Assembly (NCBI RefSeq): GCF_030160275.1
Contig: NZ_BSOA01000015.1
Coordinates: 251,701-315,700 of the forward strand
Source: Dyella flagellata
Lineage (GTDB): Bacteria; Pseudomonadota; Gammaproteobacteria; Xanthomonadales; Rhodanobacteraceae
Length of the DNA stretch: 64,000 nucleotides
Direction of reading: 5' to 3'
The notes below the pieces were generated by a model. It ran no database searches, was not told the origin of the DNA, and was given only the letters and a program-made list of their open reading frames with translations. The position numbers were made by a program, and so were the translations under genes. This document shows positions 48,616 through 58,776 of this stretch, piece by piece; position 1 is the stretch's first letter, and the number at the start of each line of letters is the position of its first letter.

Positions 48616-49959
48616 TCAGCCCGTCAGCGTGCGGATCAGTTGTTCCCAGTCCTGTCGCATGCGCGTGTCGGTCTCGCACAGCTTGCGGATGGTGCGGCAG
48701 GCATGCAGCACTGTGGTGTGGTCGCGGCCACCGAAAGCCTCGCCGATTTCCGGCAGGCTGTGCTCGGTGAGTTCCTTGGACAGCGCCATCGCGATCTGGC
48801 GCGGTCGCGCGAGGGAGCGCACACGCCGCTTGGAAAGCAGATCCTGCAAACGCACGCCGAAATATTCGGCGACGATCTTCTGGATGTTCGGCACCGTCAC
48901 CGCCTGGGCGTGTGTGGCGAGCAGATCGCGCAGGGTTTCTTCGGCGAAATCGGTGGTGATCGGTCGGCCATAAAAATTGGCGCGAGCCGCAAGCGTATTG
49001 AGCGCGCCTTCCAGGTCGCGTACGTTGGAGCGGATGCGCTTGGCCAGCAGCATCGCCACGTCCTCGCTCACCTTGACGCCCTTGTCGTGCGCCTTCGCCA
49101 GCAGAATCGCAGCGCGCGTTTCGAAATCCGGCGGCTCGATCGCCACCGAAAGGCCCCAGCCCAGACGCGACTTCAAGCGCGGTTCGAGCTTGTCCACCTC
49201 TTTCGGATAACGGTCGCAGGTCAGGATGATCTGCTGCTTGGACTCGAACAATGCGTTGAAGGTGTGGAAGAACTCCTCCTGGGTGGTGTCCTTGCCCGCG
49301 AAAAACTGGATGTCGTCGATCAGCAGCGCATCCACCGAGCGGAAGCGCCGCTTGAATTCGTCCATGCTCTTGGTGCGCAGCGCTTCGATCATCGAGCCGA
49401 CGAACTGCTCCGAGCGCAGGTACAGCACCTTGAAATTCGGGTTGTGCTCGCGCATCAAGTTGCCGGCGGCGTGCATCAGATGGGTCTTGCCCAGGCCGGT
49501 GCCGCCATACAGCAGCAAGGGGTTGTAGGCGCGGCCCGGATTCTGCGCCACCTGCATCGCGGCGGCCTTGCCGAGTTGGTTGGACTTGCCCTCCACGAAG
49601 GTCTCGAAGGTGTAGTGGGGGTCCAGGTTGTGATGGAAATTCACAGGCGCGGCTTCGGCCGCGGCGGCTGGTTTGGCCACCGTAGGCGTGGGTACCGGCC
49701 GGCTGCCGACAGCCACTGCGGCGCTGGAACCCACTTCAAGCCGAACCGGCAGGCTATGGCCGCTGAGCAAGGCCAGCACCGCCTCGATACGAGGCAGGTA
49801 GCGATCGCGAACGGCGTCCAACGTATAGGGATTGGGCGCGTACAGCTGCAAACCGTCCGCATCGTCGCGTGCCTGCAGTGGCATCAGCCAGGTATGCAGG
49901 TCCTCGGCGCTCAACTCACCTTCAAGACGCTCCAGACAGCGCCGCCACAGATCACTCAT
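48616..49959 (-). CDS. dnaA: Chromosomal replication initiator DnaA
   Basis: This 447-aa AAA+ initiator has the N-terminal domain I ([28 protein letters not shown]), a variable linker rich in Ala/Pro (~90-120), the ATPase with [16 protein letters not shown] and [12 protein letters not shown], and the C-terminal HTH with [15 protein letters not shown], the DnaA signature. ATG 49959 gives the conserved [13 protein letters not shown]; an upstream frame to 50100 is spurious. DnaA boxes lie on both sides of the gene. Confidence 0.97.
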   Translation of the reverse strand: MSDLWRRCLERLEGELSAEDLHTWLMPLQARDDADGLQLYAPNPYTLDAVRDRYLPRIEAVLALLSGHSLPVRLEVGSSAAVAVGSRPVPTPTVAKPAAAAEAAPVNFHHNLDPHYTFETFVEGKSNQLGKAAAMQVAQNPGRAYNPLLLYGGTGLGKTHLMHAAGNLMREHNPNFKVLYLRSEQFVGSMIEALRTKSMDEFKRRFRSVDALLIDDIQFFAGKDTTQEEFFHTFNALFESKQQIILTCDRYPKEVDKLEPRLKSRLGWGLSVAIEPPDFETRAAILLAKAHDKGVKVSEDVAMLLAKRIRSNVRDLEGALNTLAARANFYGRPITTDFAEETLRDLLATHAQAVTVPNIQKIVAEYFGVRLQDLLSKRRVRSLARPRQIAMALSKELTEHSLPEIGEAFGGRDHTTVLHACRTIRKLCETDTRMRQDWEQLIRTLTG

Positions 49960-50032
49960 GGATACTTTCAACCACAGCAGGGGCGCTTTCGCGCAGGGTG
50001 GACCGGGAAGTCTACCAGCACCCACCCAGTAA

Positions 50033-50053
50033 CTATCCACATGGATATCCACA
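50033..50053. promoter_or_regulatory. Pair of DnaA-box-like sites upstream of dnaA
   Basis: CTATCCACA (50033-50041) and ATATCCACA (50045-50053) each differ from TTATCCACA at the first base only. They lie 74-94 bases upstream of the dnaA start and just upstream of the rpmH promoter. They may serve dnaA autoregulation or form part of the origin. Confidence 0.7.
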
Positions 50054-50073
50054 ACTTGCTGTCGTGGCTGCAT

Positions 50074-50103
50074 TTGACACGGCACGCTCTCATTCCGCAT
50101 AAT
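50074..50103 (+). promoter_or_regulatory. Sigma-70 promoter of rpmH
   Basis: TTGACA (50074-50079) and CATAAT (50098-50103) are separated by 18 bases. The rpmH start is 39 bases downstream, with AGGAGGAAG before it. Confidence 0.75.
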
Positions 50104-50141
50104 CCGCGATCTTTTTCACCCATTCAGATTAGGAGGAAGCC

Positions 50142-50276
50142 ATGAAGCGGACCTTCCAGCCCAGCAAGCTCAAGCGCGCCCGCACGCACGGCTTTCGTGC
50201 TCGCATGGCCACGGCCGATGGTCGCAAGGTGCTCAATGCCCGCCGCGCCAAGGGCCGCAAGCGCCTGATCCCGTAA
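50142..50276 (+). CDS. rpmH: 50S ribosomal protein L34
   Basis: This 44-aa, highly basic ribosomal protein starts [19 protein letters not shown] and ends in [13 protein letters not shown], matching L34 over its whole length. AGGAGGAAG at 50131-50139 is a strong ribosome site. It is too short for a 60-residue cutoff but unmistakable. rnpA follows 12 bases later. Confidence 0.98.
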   Translation: MKRTFQPSKLKRARTHGFRARMATADGRKVLNARRAKGRKRLIP

Positions 50277-50288
50277 GCGGTCACGCCG

Positions 50289-50669
50289 ATGGGCACCGCC
50301 GGCCTGCCGCGCGAGGCGCGGATTTGCCGAGCCGGTGACTTTGCAGCCTTGCGTCAAGCCAGCGGCCGCCTCGGCGGCCGCTGTTTTTCTGTGCGCTATC
50401 GTCAGAACGGCGCGGGGCACGCGCGACTAGGCCTTGCTATCTCCAAGCGGGTTTCCAAGCGCGCGGTGGATCGCAACCGCATCAAGAGGTTGGTGCGTGA
50501 GTCATTCCGCCGCGCCCTGCCCGGGCTGCCACCGGTGGATCTGATGGTGACGGCGCGCGAGCAGGCCTGCAGCTTGCCCGGTTCGACGCTGCTGGCCGAG
50601 CTCGATGCCCTGTGGCGCAAATTGCCGCCGTTGAAGCGTGAAGGCGACGGCTCCACAATGGCTAGCTGA
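50289..50669 (+). CDS. rnpA: Ribonuclease P protein component
   Basis: This 126-aa basic protein helps the RNase P RNA process tRNA 5' ends. The signature is ISKRVSKRAVDRNRIKRLVRESFR. It follows rpmH directly. yidD, which commonly sits between rnpA and yidC, is absent here; only 61 bases separate rnpA and yidC. Confidence 0.95.
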   Translation: MGTAGLPREARICRAGDFAALRQASGRLGGRCFSVRYRQNGAGHARLGLAISKRVSKRAVDRNRIKRLVRESFRRALPGLPPVDLMVTAREQACSLPGSTLLAELDALWRKLPPLKREGDGSTMAS

Positions 50670-50730
50670 TCTTCTTCCTTCCTGTCCCCCTGGCCCGCCA
50701 TGGCGGGGCCCCTTGCCGGATCGCTACGCG

Positions 50731-52413
50731 ATGAACCAAACGCGCACCTTCCTACTCTTCGCCTTGCTGGCCGTGGCCTATCTGTTGTTTCAGCAGTGGG
50801 AACAGGATTACGGTCCGCACCCGCCGGCTAGCGCAGCGGCAACCACTCAGAGCAGCAGCGGCGAACCGGGCGCGGCGCCGGTCATCGCCAACGGCAATGC
50901 CAGCGCGGGAACGGCGCAACTGATCACGGTCAGTACGGATGTCCTGCGTCTGACCATCGACACGCGTGGTGGCAGCATCGTGCGTTCCGAACTGCTGCAG
51001 TACCCGGTGACCCCGCGGACCAAGAAGGATCCCAACCCGGCGCCGATCCGCCTGCTCGACGACGGCAGCACCGACTACTTCACTGCGCAAAGCGGGCTGG
51101 TGAGCGCCGATGGCGCCGCGCCCGATCACCGGGCGATCTTCCAAGCGGCGCAGACCAGTTATGAACTGACGGCTGGCCAGGACGCCCTGAACGTCGACCT
51201 CAGCTGGGCGGACGCTTCCGGCATGAAGGTGACCAAGCGCTACACCCTGCACCGCGGCAGCTACGCGATCGAGTTGGACCAGCAGATCGACAATGGCAGC
51301 GGCAAGACCTGGGATGGCCAGGCCTACCGCCAGCTGCAGCGCGCGGATCGGCCGGCGGCGGTGTACAGCAATTTCCTGCAACGCATTTCGGATCAGTCTC
51401 GCTACGGCTTCTTTGGCGCTGTGTGGTACAGCCCCGAAGACAAGTTCAAAAAGCTGGATTTCAGCGATTTCGCCAAGCCGAAGGAACAGCCACCGACCAG
51501 TCAAATCACCGGTGGCTGGGTGGGGATGATGCAGAACTATTTCCTCGGCGCCTGGATTCCGAATGCGAAGGAAGCCGATTCGTTCTCCACGACCGTCATC
51601 AACGAGGAGACCGGCAAGTCGCACTACGTGATCCGTAGCGTGGGTCCGCAAATCAGCGTGGCGCCCGGCCAGCACGCCAGCAGCGCGGCGCAGCTGTATA
51701 TCGGTCCCAAGCTGACCGATCAGCTCGGTGCTATCGCACCCGGCCTGGACCTCACCGTCGACTACGGCATGCTGAAGATCTTCGCCGAGCCCTTGCACTG
51801 GACTTTGGCGCAATTGGAGAAGCTCACCGGTAACTGGGGCGTGGCCATCATTCTGCTGGTGCTGCTGATCAACCTGGCCACCTTCAAGCTCACCAACGCG
51901 CAGTTCCAATCGGCGAACAAGATGCGCAAGCTGAAGCCGCGCATCGACGCACTGAAGGAACGCTACGGCGACGATCGCCAGAAGATGCAGCAGGCGATGA
52001 TGGAGCTGTACAAGAAGGAGAAGGTGAATCCCGCGGCGGGTTGCTTCCCCATGCTGATCACCATCCCGATCTTCTACGGCCTCTATTACGTGCTGCGTGA
52101 CAGCGTGGAACTGCGCCAGGCGCCGTTCTTCGGCTGGATTCATGACTTGTCGGCCGCCGATCCGTACTTCGTGCTGCCGGTGCTCTACACCATCGTGATG
52201 CTGGCCCAGCAGTGGATGATGCCGGTACAACCTGGCATGGACCCCGCCCAGCAGAAGATGATGAAGTTCATGCCGCTGATGTTCGCGGTGATCTTCCTGT
52301 TCTTCCCGTCAGGCCTGGTGCTCTACTACGCGGTCAACGGTATCTGCCGCTTGCTGCAGCAGTGGTGGATGATGCGCCGTGCCGATGCCGTCCCGGCCAA
52401 GGCCGCGGCCTGA
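50731..52413 (+). CDS. yidC: Membrane protein insertase YidC
   Basis: This 560-aa Oxa1-type insertase has an N-terminal TM (TFLLFALLAVAYLLFQQW), the large periplasmic beta-domain (~residues 60-330), then the five-TM core with GNWGVAIILLVLLINLATFKL, CFPMLITIPIFYGLYYVL and LPLMFAVIFLFFPSGLVLYYAVN-like segments (written as PLMFAVIFLFFPSG). ATG 50731 starts right at the first TM. A short GC palindrome, with no T-tract, follows the stop (52429-52451). Confidence 0.96.
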   Translation: MNQTRTFLLFALLAVAYLLFQQWEQDYGPHPPASAAATTQSSSGEPGAAPVIANGNASAGTAQLITVSTDVLRLTIDTRGGSIVRSELLQYPVTPRTKKDPNPAPIRLLDDGSTDYFTAQSGLVSADGAAPDHRAIFQAAQTSYELTAGQDALNVDLSWADASGMKVTKRYTLHRGSYAIELDQQIDNGSGKTWDGQAYRQLQRADRPAAVYSNFLQRISDQSRYGFFGAVWYSPEDKFKKLDFSDFAKPKEQPPTSQITGGWVGMMQNYFLGAWIPNAKEADSFSTTVINEETGKSHYVIRSVGPQISVAPGQHASSAAQLYIGPKLTDQLGAIAPGLDLTVDYGMLKIFAEPLHWTLAQLEKLTGNWGVAIILLVLLINLATFKLTNAQFQSANKMRKLKPRIDALKERYGDDRQKMQQAMMELYKKEKVNPAAGCFPMLITIPIFYGLYYVLRDSVELRQAPFFGWIHDLSAADPYFVLPVLYTIVMLAQQWMMPVQPGMDPAQQKMMKFMPLMFAVIFLFFPSGLVLYYAVNGICRLLQQWWMMRRADAVPAKAAA

Positions 52414-52471
52414 GCAAAACACTATCGCGCGGGCGGCCCATGGCCGCCCGCTGCGGTTATGCTGATACGCG

Positions 52472-53824
52472 ATGACCGCACACGCCCCGCACGATGACAC
52501 GATCGCCGCCATCGCCAGCGCACCTGGCGCAGCGGGCATCGGTGTAGTGCGCGTTTCCGGCCCGAATGTGCCGGCCATCGCGCTACATTTGCTGGGTCGT
52601 GCGCCTTCGCCACGTCACGCGCACTTCGCCGCGTTCCGCGACGCTGAGGATGCGTTGATCGATCGCGGCCTGCTGCTGTACTTCCCTGCCCCCGGCTCCT
52701 ACACCGGCGAACACGTGCTTGAACTGCAGGGGCATGGCAGCGCTGTATTGCTCGATGCGCTGCTGCGCCGCATGTGCGAACTAGGTGCACGCTTGGCGCG
52801 CCCAGGCGAATTCACCGAGCGCGCCTTTCTCAACGGCAAACTCGACCTGGCCCAGGCGGAAGCCGTCGCGGATCTGATCGCCGCGCGATCGCAAGCCGGT
52901 GCACGTGCCGCGCTGCAGTCGATGGAAGGCGTGTTCTCGCGCAAAGTCGATGCACTACTGCAATCGCTGATCGGCTTGCGCGTACACATCGAAGCGGCGA
53001 TCGATTTCCCCGAGGAAGAAATCGACTTTCTCGCCGATCCCGCGATCACGCAGAAGCTGCAAGCCCTGCGTGCGCAACTTTCCGAGTTGCTGCGCGAAGC
53101 CCAACGCGGCGTGCGCCTGAACGACGGTTTGCGCGTTGCCATCGTCGGCAGGCCGAACGCCGGCAAATCGAGCCTGTTGAATGCGCTCGCCGGCAGCGAA
53201 CGCGCCATCGTCACCGATATCGCAGGCACCACGCGCGATGTCTTGCGCGAGAACATCTCGCTCGACGGCATCGTGCTGGAGTTGGCCGATACCGCCGGTC
53301 TACGCGACACGCATGATCCGGTGGAGCGTGAGGGCGTACGTCGTGCACACAGCGAGCGGGAACGCGCCGATGCCGTGCTGTTGGTTACCGACCTACAACA
53401 TGCCGACGAAGACCTCACCTGGCTGAAGGATCTTCCCACAGGCATCGAACGCATCATCGTCGTCAACAAAGTCGATCTCGATGGCCAGGCACCTCGCGCG
53501 CAGACGCGTGACGCCGAAAAATGGCTATGGCTTTCCGTCAAAACCGGTGCAGGCTTGGAGCTGCTGCGCGATCAATTGAAGCAGCTGGCAGGCGTTGGTG
53601 GAGGCGAAGGTGCGTTCAGCGCACGCCGCCGTCACATATTGGCGCTGGAGCTGGTCTCCGACCATCTGGCTCGCACCGCCAGCGTCCTGACCGATGCCCA
53701 CGCCGGCGAACTGGCCGCCGAAGAACTGCGTCAGGCGCAGCATGCGCTCGGGGAAATCACCGGTACCTATAGCAGCGACGATCTGCTGGGCGCGATCTTC
53801 AGTTCGTTTTGCATCGGAAAATAA
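52472..53824 (+). CDS. mnmE: tRNA modification GTPase MnmE
   Basis: This 450-aa GTPase works with MnmG to make the 5-carboxymethylaminomethyl group at U34 of certain tRNAs. The N-terminal domain binds folate. The G domain has GRPNAGKSS at residues 226-234, the DIAGTTRD and DTAG motifs, and NKVD. It ends in FCIGK with the conserved C-terminal Cys. mnmG is not in the window. It is convergent with rbsK, with 6 bases between the stop codons. Confidence 0.96.
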   Translation: MTAHAPHDDTIAAIASAPGAAGIGVVRVSGPNVPAIALHLLGRAPSPRHAHFAAFRDAEDALIDRGLLLYFPAPGSYTGEHVLELQGHGSAVLLDALLRRMCELGARLARPGEFTERAFLNGKLDLAQAEAVADLIAARSQAGARAALQSMEGVFSRKVDALLQSLIGLRVHIEAAIDFPEEEIDFLADPAITQKLQALRAQLSELLREAQRGVRLNDGLRVAIVGRPNAGKSSLLNALAGSERAIVTDIAGTTRDVLRENISLDGIVLELADTAGLRDTHDPVEREGVRRAHSERERADAVLLVTDLQHADEDLTWLKDLPTGIERIIVVNKVDLDGQAPRAQTRDAEKWLWLSVKTGAGLELLRDQLKQLAGVGGGEGAFSARRRHILALELVSDHLARTASVLTDAHAGELAAEELRQAQHALGEITGTYSSDDLLGAIFSSFCIGK

Positions 53825-53830
53825 AAACAA

Positions 53831-54727
53831 TTACGCGTGTTGTCTTGCAAGCAGGGTGTCCAATTCGATCGGGCGAGGCATGCCGCCACGAGCGCCAAGA
53901 TGGGTGACGGATAATGCCGCGGCGGCACAGGCTTTGCGCACCGCGGCCGGCAAACCTTCCTGCAGGAATACAGCAAAAGCAGCGTTGAAGGTGTCGCCTG
54001 CGCCGGTACTGTCTACAGCTTCCACCGCAAATCCTGCCTGATGTTGTGGCTCCCCTTGTTCGCGGAACCAGGCGCCTTCGGCGCCGTGTGTGAGCACCAC
54101 CGGGCATGGTGTGCGGCGCATCAGGCTGCGAAAATCCTCGTCGGCATCCGCACCGAGCAAAATGGCGAGTTCATGCTGGTTCGGCGTGATGTAGCGAGCG
54201 AGTTGCAGCCACTCTGTCGGCAAGCGCTGCGCAGGCGCGGGATTGAGAATGACTGGGACGCGCTGTGCATGCGCCATGCGTAACGTTGCTTCTACAGTTT
54301 CGAGCGGAATTTCCATCTGCACCAACACGGCATCGGCGCCGGCGATCAAATGCTGTGCCTTGGCGACGTGCGAGGGCTGCAATTGGGCATTGGCGCCCGG
54401 AACCACGACGATTTCGTTCTCGCCGCCGGCGACGGTGATGGATGCGGTGCCGCTGCTGCAGTCATCGATGCGCACGACATGCGAAATGTCGACGCCTTCC
54501 TGCTGCAATCCCTCGCATAGCTGTTGCGCGAAAGCATCGTCGCCGACCGCGCCGACCATGTGTACCTCGGCACCGAGCCGAGTCGCCGCCACCGCCTGGT
54601 TGCCTCCCTTGCCGCCGTGTGCCGAAAGAAAGCGATGGCCCAGTAGCGTTTCGCCCGGCGCGGGAAAACGCGGCGCGACGGTGACCAGGTCCATATTGAT
54701 GCTGCCGACGACGACGATGTGGGGCAT
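53831..54727 (-). CDS. rbsK: Ribokinase (PfkB family)
   Basis: This 298-aa sugar kinase is predicted to phosphorylate ribose. It has GSINMDLV and HGGKGGNQAVAATRLGAE (PfkB signature 1), NPAPAQRLP, and DSTGAGDTFNAAFAVFL (signature 2, with the catalytic Asp in GAGD). ATG 54727 gives the conserved start MPHIVVVGS. No ribose transporter is adjacent, so the sugar specificity rests on similarity only. Confidence 0.88.
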   Translation of the reverse strand: MPHIVVVGSINMDLVTVAPRFPAPGETLLGHRFLSAHGGKGGNQAVAATRLGAEVHMVGAVGDDAFAQQLCEGLQQEGVDISHVVRIDDCSSGTASITVAGGENEIVVVPGANAQLQPSHVAKAQHLIAGADAVLVQMEIPLETVEATLRMAHAQRVPVILNPAPAQRLPTEWLQLARYITPNQHELAILLGADADEDFRSLMRRTPCPVVLTHGAEGAWFREQGEPQHQAGFAVEAVDSTGAGDTFNAAFAVFLQEGLPAAVRKACAAAALSVTHLGARGGMPRPIELDTLLARQHA

Positions 54728-54891
54728 GCTGGCTCTCCAAGAAGATGGGCGCTTGGCGAGCGTAAACGTAGAAGAGAGGGTTGCGATAGTCTGCGCAATC
54801 ACGTGCCGGCCAGGCGCCTGCACGAGTCGTTAGCCCTTGAAAGCCGCTATCCCGGCCCCGACGCTGAGTGCTTTGAGCCTTGGAGCCAAGC

Positions 54892-55578
54892 ATGATCGAG
54901 CTGCACTACTGGCCTACTCCGAACGGCCACAAGATCACCTTGCTGCTGGAAGAAACCGGCCTACCTTACGCCATCAAGCCGGTGAATATCGGCAAGGGTG
55001 AGCAATTCGAACCGGCGTTTCTCAGGATCGCCCCCAACAACCGCATGCCGGCCATCGTGGATACCGCACCGGCCGATGGCGGCGAGCCGATCAGCGTGTT
55101 CGAATCGGGTGCGATCCTGCAATACCTCGCCGAAAAAACCGGGCGCTTTCTGCCGAAGGATCCACGCGGCCGTGCCACGGTGATGGAATGGTTGTTCTGG
55201 CAGGTGGGTGGCCTTGGGCCGATGCTGGGGCAGAACCACCACTTCAACCGCTACGCGCCGGACAAGATTCCCTACGCCATCGATCGCTATGTGCGCGAAA
55301 CCCATCGCCTGTACGGTGTGCTTGATAAGCGCCTGGAGGGTCGTGATTTCATCGCCGGTAGCGATTACAGCATTGCCGACATGGCAGCCTATCCGTGGAT
55401 CGTGCCGCATGAAAGCCAGGGCATGCGGCTGGAGGATTTTGCGAACTTGCAGCGTTGGTTCGAGCATATCCATGCTCGTGATGCCACGCGCAGGGCCTAT
55501 GCGATCGCCGATACGATCGAAGGCAAGACGGATTTGCGCACGGATGAGGAAGCGCGGCGGCATTTGTTCGGGCGGTGA
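54892..55578 (+). CDS. Glutathione S-transferase family protein (YfcG/GSTnu-like)
   Basis: This 228-aa protein has an N-terminal thioredoxin-like domain (IELHYWPTPNGHKITLLLEETGLPY), FESGAILQYLAEKTGRF and a helical C-terminal domain (GSDYSIADMAAYPWI). It resembles E. coli YfcG, which has disulphide-bond oxidoreductase activity. It is divergent from rbsK. Substrate unknown. Confidence 0.9.
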   Translation: MIELHYWPTPNGHKITLLLEETGLPYAIKPVNIGKGEQFEPAFLRIAPNNRMPAIVDTAPADGGEPISVFESGAILQYLAEKTGRFLPKDPRGRATVMEWLFWQVGGLGPMLGQNHHFNRYAPDKIPYAIDRYVRETHRLYGVLDKRLEGRDFIAGSDYSIADMAAYPWIVPHESQGMRLEDFANLQRWFEHIHARDATRRAYAIADTIEGKTDLRTDEEARRHLFGR

Positions 55579-55684
55579 ATCGCGGCGCAAGCCCTGGAAT
55601 ATCCCCGCGTTCTGTACGTCATCGTGGCGAAGATCGCGAGCAAAAACGTGTTGCAGACCCAAGCATTGCCAACGGGAGAAATGC

Positions 55685-56050
55685 ATGAGCCATAGCTCGA
55701 TCAATTTTGCCCAGAAACTCGCGCTGATCGACCAGCATTGGCAGCCGAGGGTCGTAGCGGAAATGAATGACTATCAATTCAAGCTGGTGAAGCTGCAGGG
55801 CGAGTTTGTCTGGCACCATCACGAAACCACCGACGAAACCTTTCTGGTCCTGGACGGCACCCTGCGCATCGAGTTTCGCGATGGATCGGTAGAGGTGTCT
55901 GCGGGCGAAATGTACGTCGTTCCCAGGGGAGTCGAGCACAAGCCCTGCGCGGAACGAGAAGTGAAGCTGCTGTTGATCGAACCCCGCGGCGTCCTCAACA
56001 CCGGGGAAGAAGGTGGTGAGCGGACCGCGCAAAATGATGTTTGGATCTAG
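55685..56050 (+). CDS. Small cupin-domain protein
   Basis: This 121-aa single-cupin protein has the metal-binding block GEFVWHHHETTDETFLVLDGTL (His-His and Glu ligands) and the second block GEMYVVPRGVEHKP, which supplies the fourth His. The family includes sugar isomerases, dioxygenases and regulators; the role here is unknown. It starts 106 bases after the GST gene. Confidence 0.85.
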   Translation: MSHSSINFAQKLALIDQHWQPRVVAEMNDYQFKLVKLQGEFVWHHHETTDETFLVLDGTLRIEFRDGSVEVSAGEMYVVPRGVEHKPCAEREVKLLLIEPRGVLNTGEEGGERTAQNDVWI

Positions 56051-56064
56051 CGACTCCGTAAAAC

Positions 56065-56092
56065 AGCAAGCCCGCCTTGTCGGCGGGCTCTG
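56065..56092. terminator. Terminator between cupin and hypothetical genes
   Basis: AGCCCGCC and GGCGGGCT (56069-56089) form an 8-base stem around TTGTC, with a T-run on the minus side (TGTTTTAC). It serves convergent genes. Confidence 0.75.
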
Positions 56093-56099
56093 CTTAGGT

Positions 56100-56714
56100 T
56101 CAATGTGCCCGGCCCACGCCGGAATCGCCCTGCAAAAGCGGCGGTGGCGCCCCGGCCACGGCAAGCAGCGATTGCGCATAGCCATCTTCCATCGTCACCG
56201 TGGACACCTCGTCCCAGGAGAAGAAGGAAGGCTCGCACAGCCACTCTGCATCCGGAGTGATTTCCTGCAGGTTGAAGCCGTCTTCCTCGACGCTGATCAG
56301 GCGGCCGATGTAGCAGACTTCGGATTCGTCTTCGCTGTCCACGTGCACGCCGATCACCGGCGCCATCGCACTGGCGGCCTGCACCACTTCGCGGATGCCA
56401 TCCAGCGGGAAGCTGCGGGGCAGGCGCGGCACCAGGTTTTTCAGCACCAGCGCCTTTTCCATGAAGACGGCATGCTTGTCCGGGGTTTCCAGTTCCGTGA
56501 TGTCGCGATGACGCATCACATACATCCCGTCGTAGGTAACACCGTCACCTACAACCCAAAGCAGAAAGAATTCACGGCCGACGCTCGCGACATAACCGCA
56601 GAAGCTGCCGTGTTCCAATTCGCCGCGCCATAGCCGCACCAGCTGCTGTTTGTGCTGCGCTTCGCGGAGCTGCGCGCGCGAGCCGGTGGCCTTAAGTTCA
56701 ATGATCGTACCCAT
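56100..56714 (-). CDS. Hypothetical cytosolic protein
   Basis: This 204-aa protein has no signal peptide or TM. The regular pattern, such as LVRLWRGELEHGSFCGYVASVGREFFLLWVVGDG and ESEVCYIGRLISVEEDGFNLQEI, suggests small beta domains repeated twice. I do not recognise a family. It lies 109 bases downstream of hslU's stop on the same strand and ends at a terminator. Confidence 0.72.
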   Translation of the reverse strand: MGTIIELKATGSRAQLREAQHKQQLVRLWRGELEHGSFCGYVASVGREFFLLWVVGDGVTYDGMYVMRHRDITELETPDKHAVFMEKALVLKNLVPRLPRSFPLDGIREVVQAASAMAPVIGVHVDSEDESEVCYIGRLISVEEDGFNLQEITPDAEWLCEPSFFSWDEVSTVTMEDGYAQSLLAVAGAPPPLLQGDSGVGRAH

Positions 56715-56823
56715 GACGGCAATTTTATCAGAGGGGGTCTGCTCGCTTGTTTACAGCGCGCTAACGACCCCTATTTAGTAATAATAGACAATAAAAACAG
56801 TAACTTAACGAAATGCTTGGGAA

Positions 56824-58164
56824 TTACAGGATGTACCGGCTCAGATCCTCGTCCTTGACCAGGGTGCCCAGGTTTTTGTCTACATATTCGGCGTCGATCA
56901 GGTAGTTTTCGCCGGATTTGTCCGAAGCTTCGTAGGAGATCTTCTCCAGTAGGCGCTCCATCACCGTGTGCAGGCGGCGGGCTCCGATGTTCTCGGTGCG
57001 CTCGTTCACCTGGAAAGCCACCTCGGCCAAGCGGTCGATGCCGGTGTCGTCGAAGCTGAGGCTTACTCCTTCGGTACCCAACAGGGCGACGTACTGTTTG
57101 GTCAGCGCGCTGTGCGGCTCACGCAGGATGCGCTTGAAGTCGTCCACCGAAAGCGCCGCCAGCTCCACCCGGATCGGCAGGCGGCCCTGCAGTTCCGGAA
57201 TCAGATCCGATGGCTTGGCCAGCGAGAAAGCGCCCGAGGCGATGAACAGCACGTGGTCGGTCTTGATCGGGCCGTACTTGGTGGACACGGTGGAGCCTTC
57301 CACCAGCGGCAGCAGGTCGCGCTGCACGCCTTCGCGGCTGACACCCGCGCCACCCCAGTCGGAGCGCTGGGCGATCTTGTCGATCTCGTCGAGGAACACG
57401 ATGCCATTCTGTTCGGCCGACTCCACCGCCTGTGCGCGGATCTCTTCATCGTTGAGCAGCCTGGAGGCTTCTTCTTCGACCAGCAGCGGGCGCGCTGCCT
57501 TGATCGCCAGCTTGCGCTTCTGCGTGCGCGCGCCGCCCAGGTTCTGGAACATCTGGCGCAACTGCTGGCCCATTTCCTCCATGCCTGGCGGAGACATGAT
57601 TTCCACGCCGATGTTCATCGCGACGTCGAGTTCGATCTCGCGATCTTCCAAGGCGCCTTCGCGCAACTGCTTGCGCAATTTCTGGCGCGTATCGCTTTCC
57701 AGCGACGAGTCCGGCGCCGGGTCGTGCGACCAGTCGGTTGGCGACATGCGGCGCGGCAGCAGGGCATCCAGGATGCGGTCTTCGGCGCGGTCTTCGGCCT
57801 GCGAGCGCACGCGCTTCATCGCCTGCTCGCGGGTGAGCTTGTAGGCCACGTCGGCGAGGTCGCGCACGATCGATTCCACATCCTTGCCCACGTAGCCCAC
57901 CTCGGTGAACTTGGTCGCTTCCACTTTGACGAACGGCGCATTGGCCAGCGTCGCCAGGCGCCGCGCGATTTCGGTCTTGCCCACGCCGGTGGGGCCGATC
58001 ATCAGGATGTTCTTCGGTGTCACTTCTTCGCGCAGTGCCGGCTCCAGCTGCATGCGGCGCCAGCGGTTGCGCAAGGCGATGGCGACGGCGCGCTTGGCGT
58101 CGTGCTGGCCGATGATGTAGCGGTCGAGTTCGTCGACGATTTCGCGAGGGGTAAGTTCGGACAT
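56824..58164 (-). CDS. hslU: ATP-dependent protease ATPase subunit HslU
   Basis: This 446-aa AAA+ unfoldase feeds substrates to HslV. It has [21 protein letters not shown], Walker A GPTGVGKT at residues 57-64, [20 protein letters not shown], Walker [13 protein letters not shown], and the C-terminal tail EDLSRYIL that docks into HslV. hslV lies directly upstream. ATG 58164 gives the conserved [10 protein letters not shown]. Confidence 0.97.
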   Translation of the reverse strand: MSELTPREIVDELDRYIIGQHDAKRAVAIALRNRWRRMQLEPALREEVTPKNILMIGPTGVGKTEIARRLATLANAPFVKVEATKFTEVGYVGKDVESIVRDLADVAYKLTREQAMKRVRSQAEDRAEDRILDALLPRRMSPTDWSHDPAPDSSLESDTRQKLRKQLREGALEDREIELDVAMNIGVEIMSPPGMEEMGQQLRQMFQNLGGARTQKRKLAIKAARPLLVEEEASRLLNDEEIRAQAVESAEQNGIVFLDEIDKIAQRSDWGGAGVSREGVQRDLLPLVEGSTVSTKYGPIKTDHVLFIASGAFSLAKPSDLIPELQGRLPIRVELAALSVDDFKRILREPHSALTKQYVALLGTEGVSLSFDDTGIDRLAEVAFQVNERTENIGARRLHTVMERLLEKISYEASDKSGENYLIDAEYVDKNLGTLVKDEDLSRYIL

Positions 58165-58239
58165 TGGCTTAAACCCGGAATAGGACGCTAAGGATGGGAG
58201 AACGTGGATGCGCACAAACGATGAGCTTGCGCGGCGCCA

Positions 58240-58776
58240 TTAAAGTTCTTCGATGGTGGTGTTGTGGTTGGTATAGATGCAGATGTCGCCGGCGATCTTC
58301 AACGCGCGCTCGGCAATGGCACGGGCGTCCAGATCGGTGTTCTCGATCAGCGCCAGCGCCGCGGACTGGGCATAAGGTCCGCCCGAGCCGATGGCGATCA
58401 GGCCATGTTCGGGTTCCAGCACGTCGCCGTTACCGGAGATCAGCAGCGAGCTTTCCTTGTCGGCCACGGCCAGCATGGCTTCGAGGCGTCCCAGGCGGCG
58501 ATCGGTGCGCCACTCCTTGGCCAGCTCGACGGCGGCACGGGCGAGATTGCCGCTGTGTTTGTCCAGTTTCAGCTCGAACAGCTCGAACAGTGTGAACGCA
58601 TCGGCGGTGGCACCGGCGAACCCGGCCAGCACGTTGTCGCCCTTGCCCAGGCGGCGGATCTTGCGGGCGTTGGCCTTCATCACGGTGTTGCCGAGCGTGA
58701 CCTGGCCGTCGCCGCCGATCACGATGCGTCCGTTGCGGCGCACCGAGACGATGGTGGTGGCGTGAAAGGATTCCAT
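58240..58776 (-). CDS. hslV: ATP-dependent protease proteolytic subunit HslV
   Basis: This 178-aa proteasome-like peptidase. After the short leader MESFHA, the mature chain starts with catalytic Thr ([21 protein letters not shown]). [14 protein letters not shown] is also typical. It forms a dodecamer with HslU. GGAG lies 6 bases upstream of the start. It begins the hslVU unit and follows xerC. Confidence 0.97.
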   Translation of the reverse strand: MESFHATTIVSVRRNGRIVIGGDGQVTLGNTVMKANARKIRRLGKGDNVLAGFAGATADAFTLFELFELKLDKHSGNLARAAVELAKEWRTDRRLGRLEAMLAVADKESSLLISGNGDVLEPEHGLIAIGSGGPYAQSAALALIENTDLDARAIAERALKIAGDICIYTNHNTTIEEL

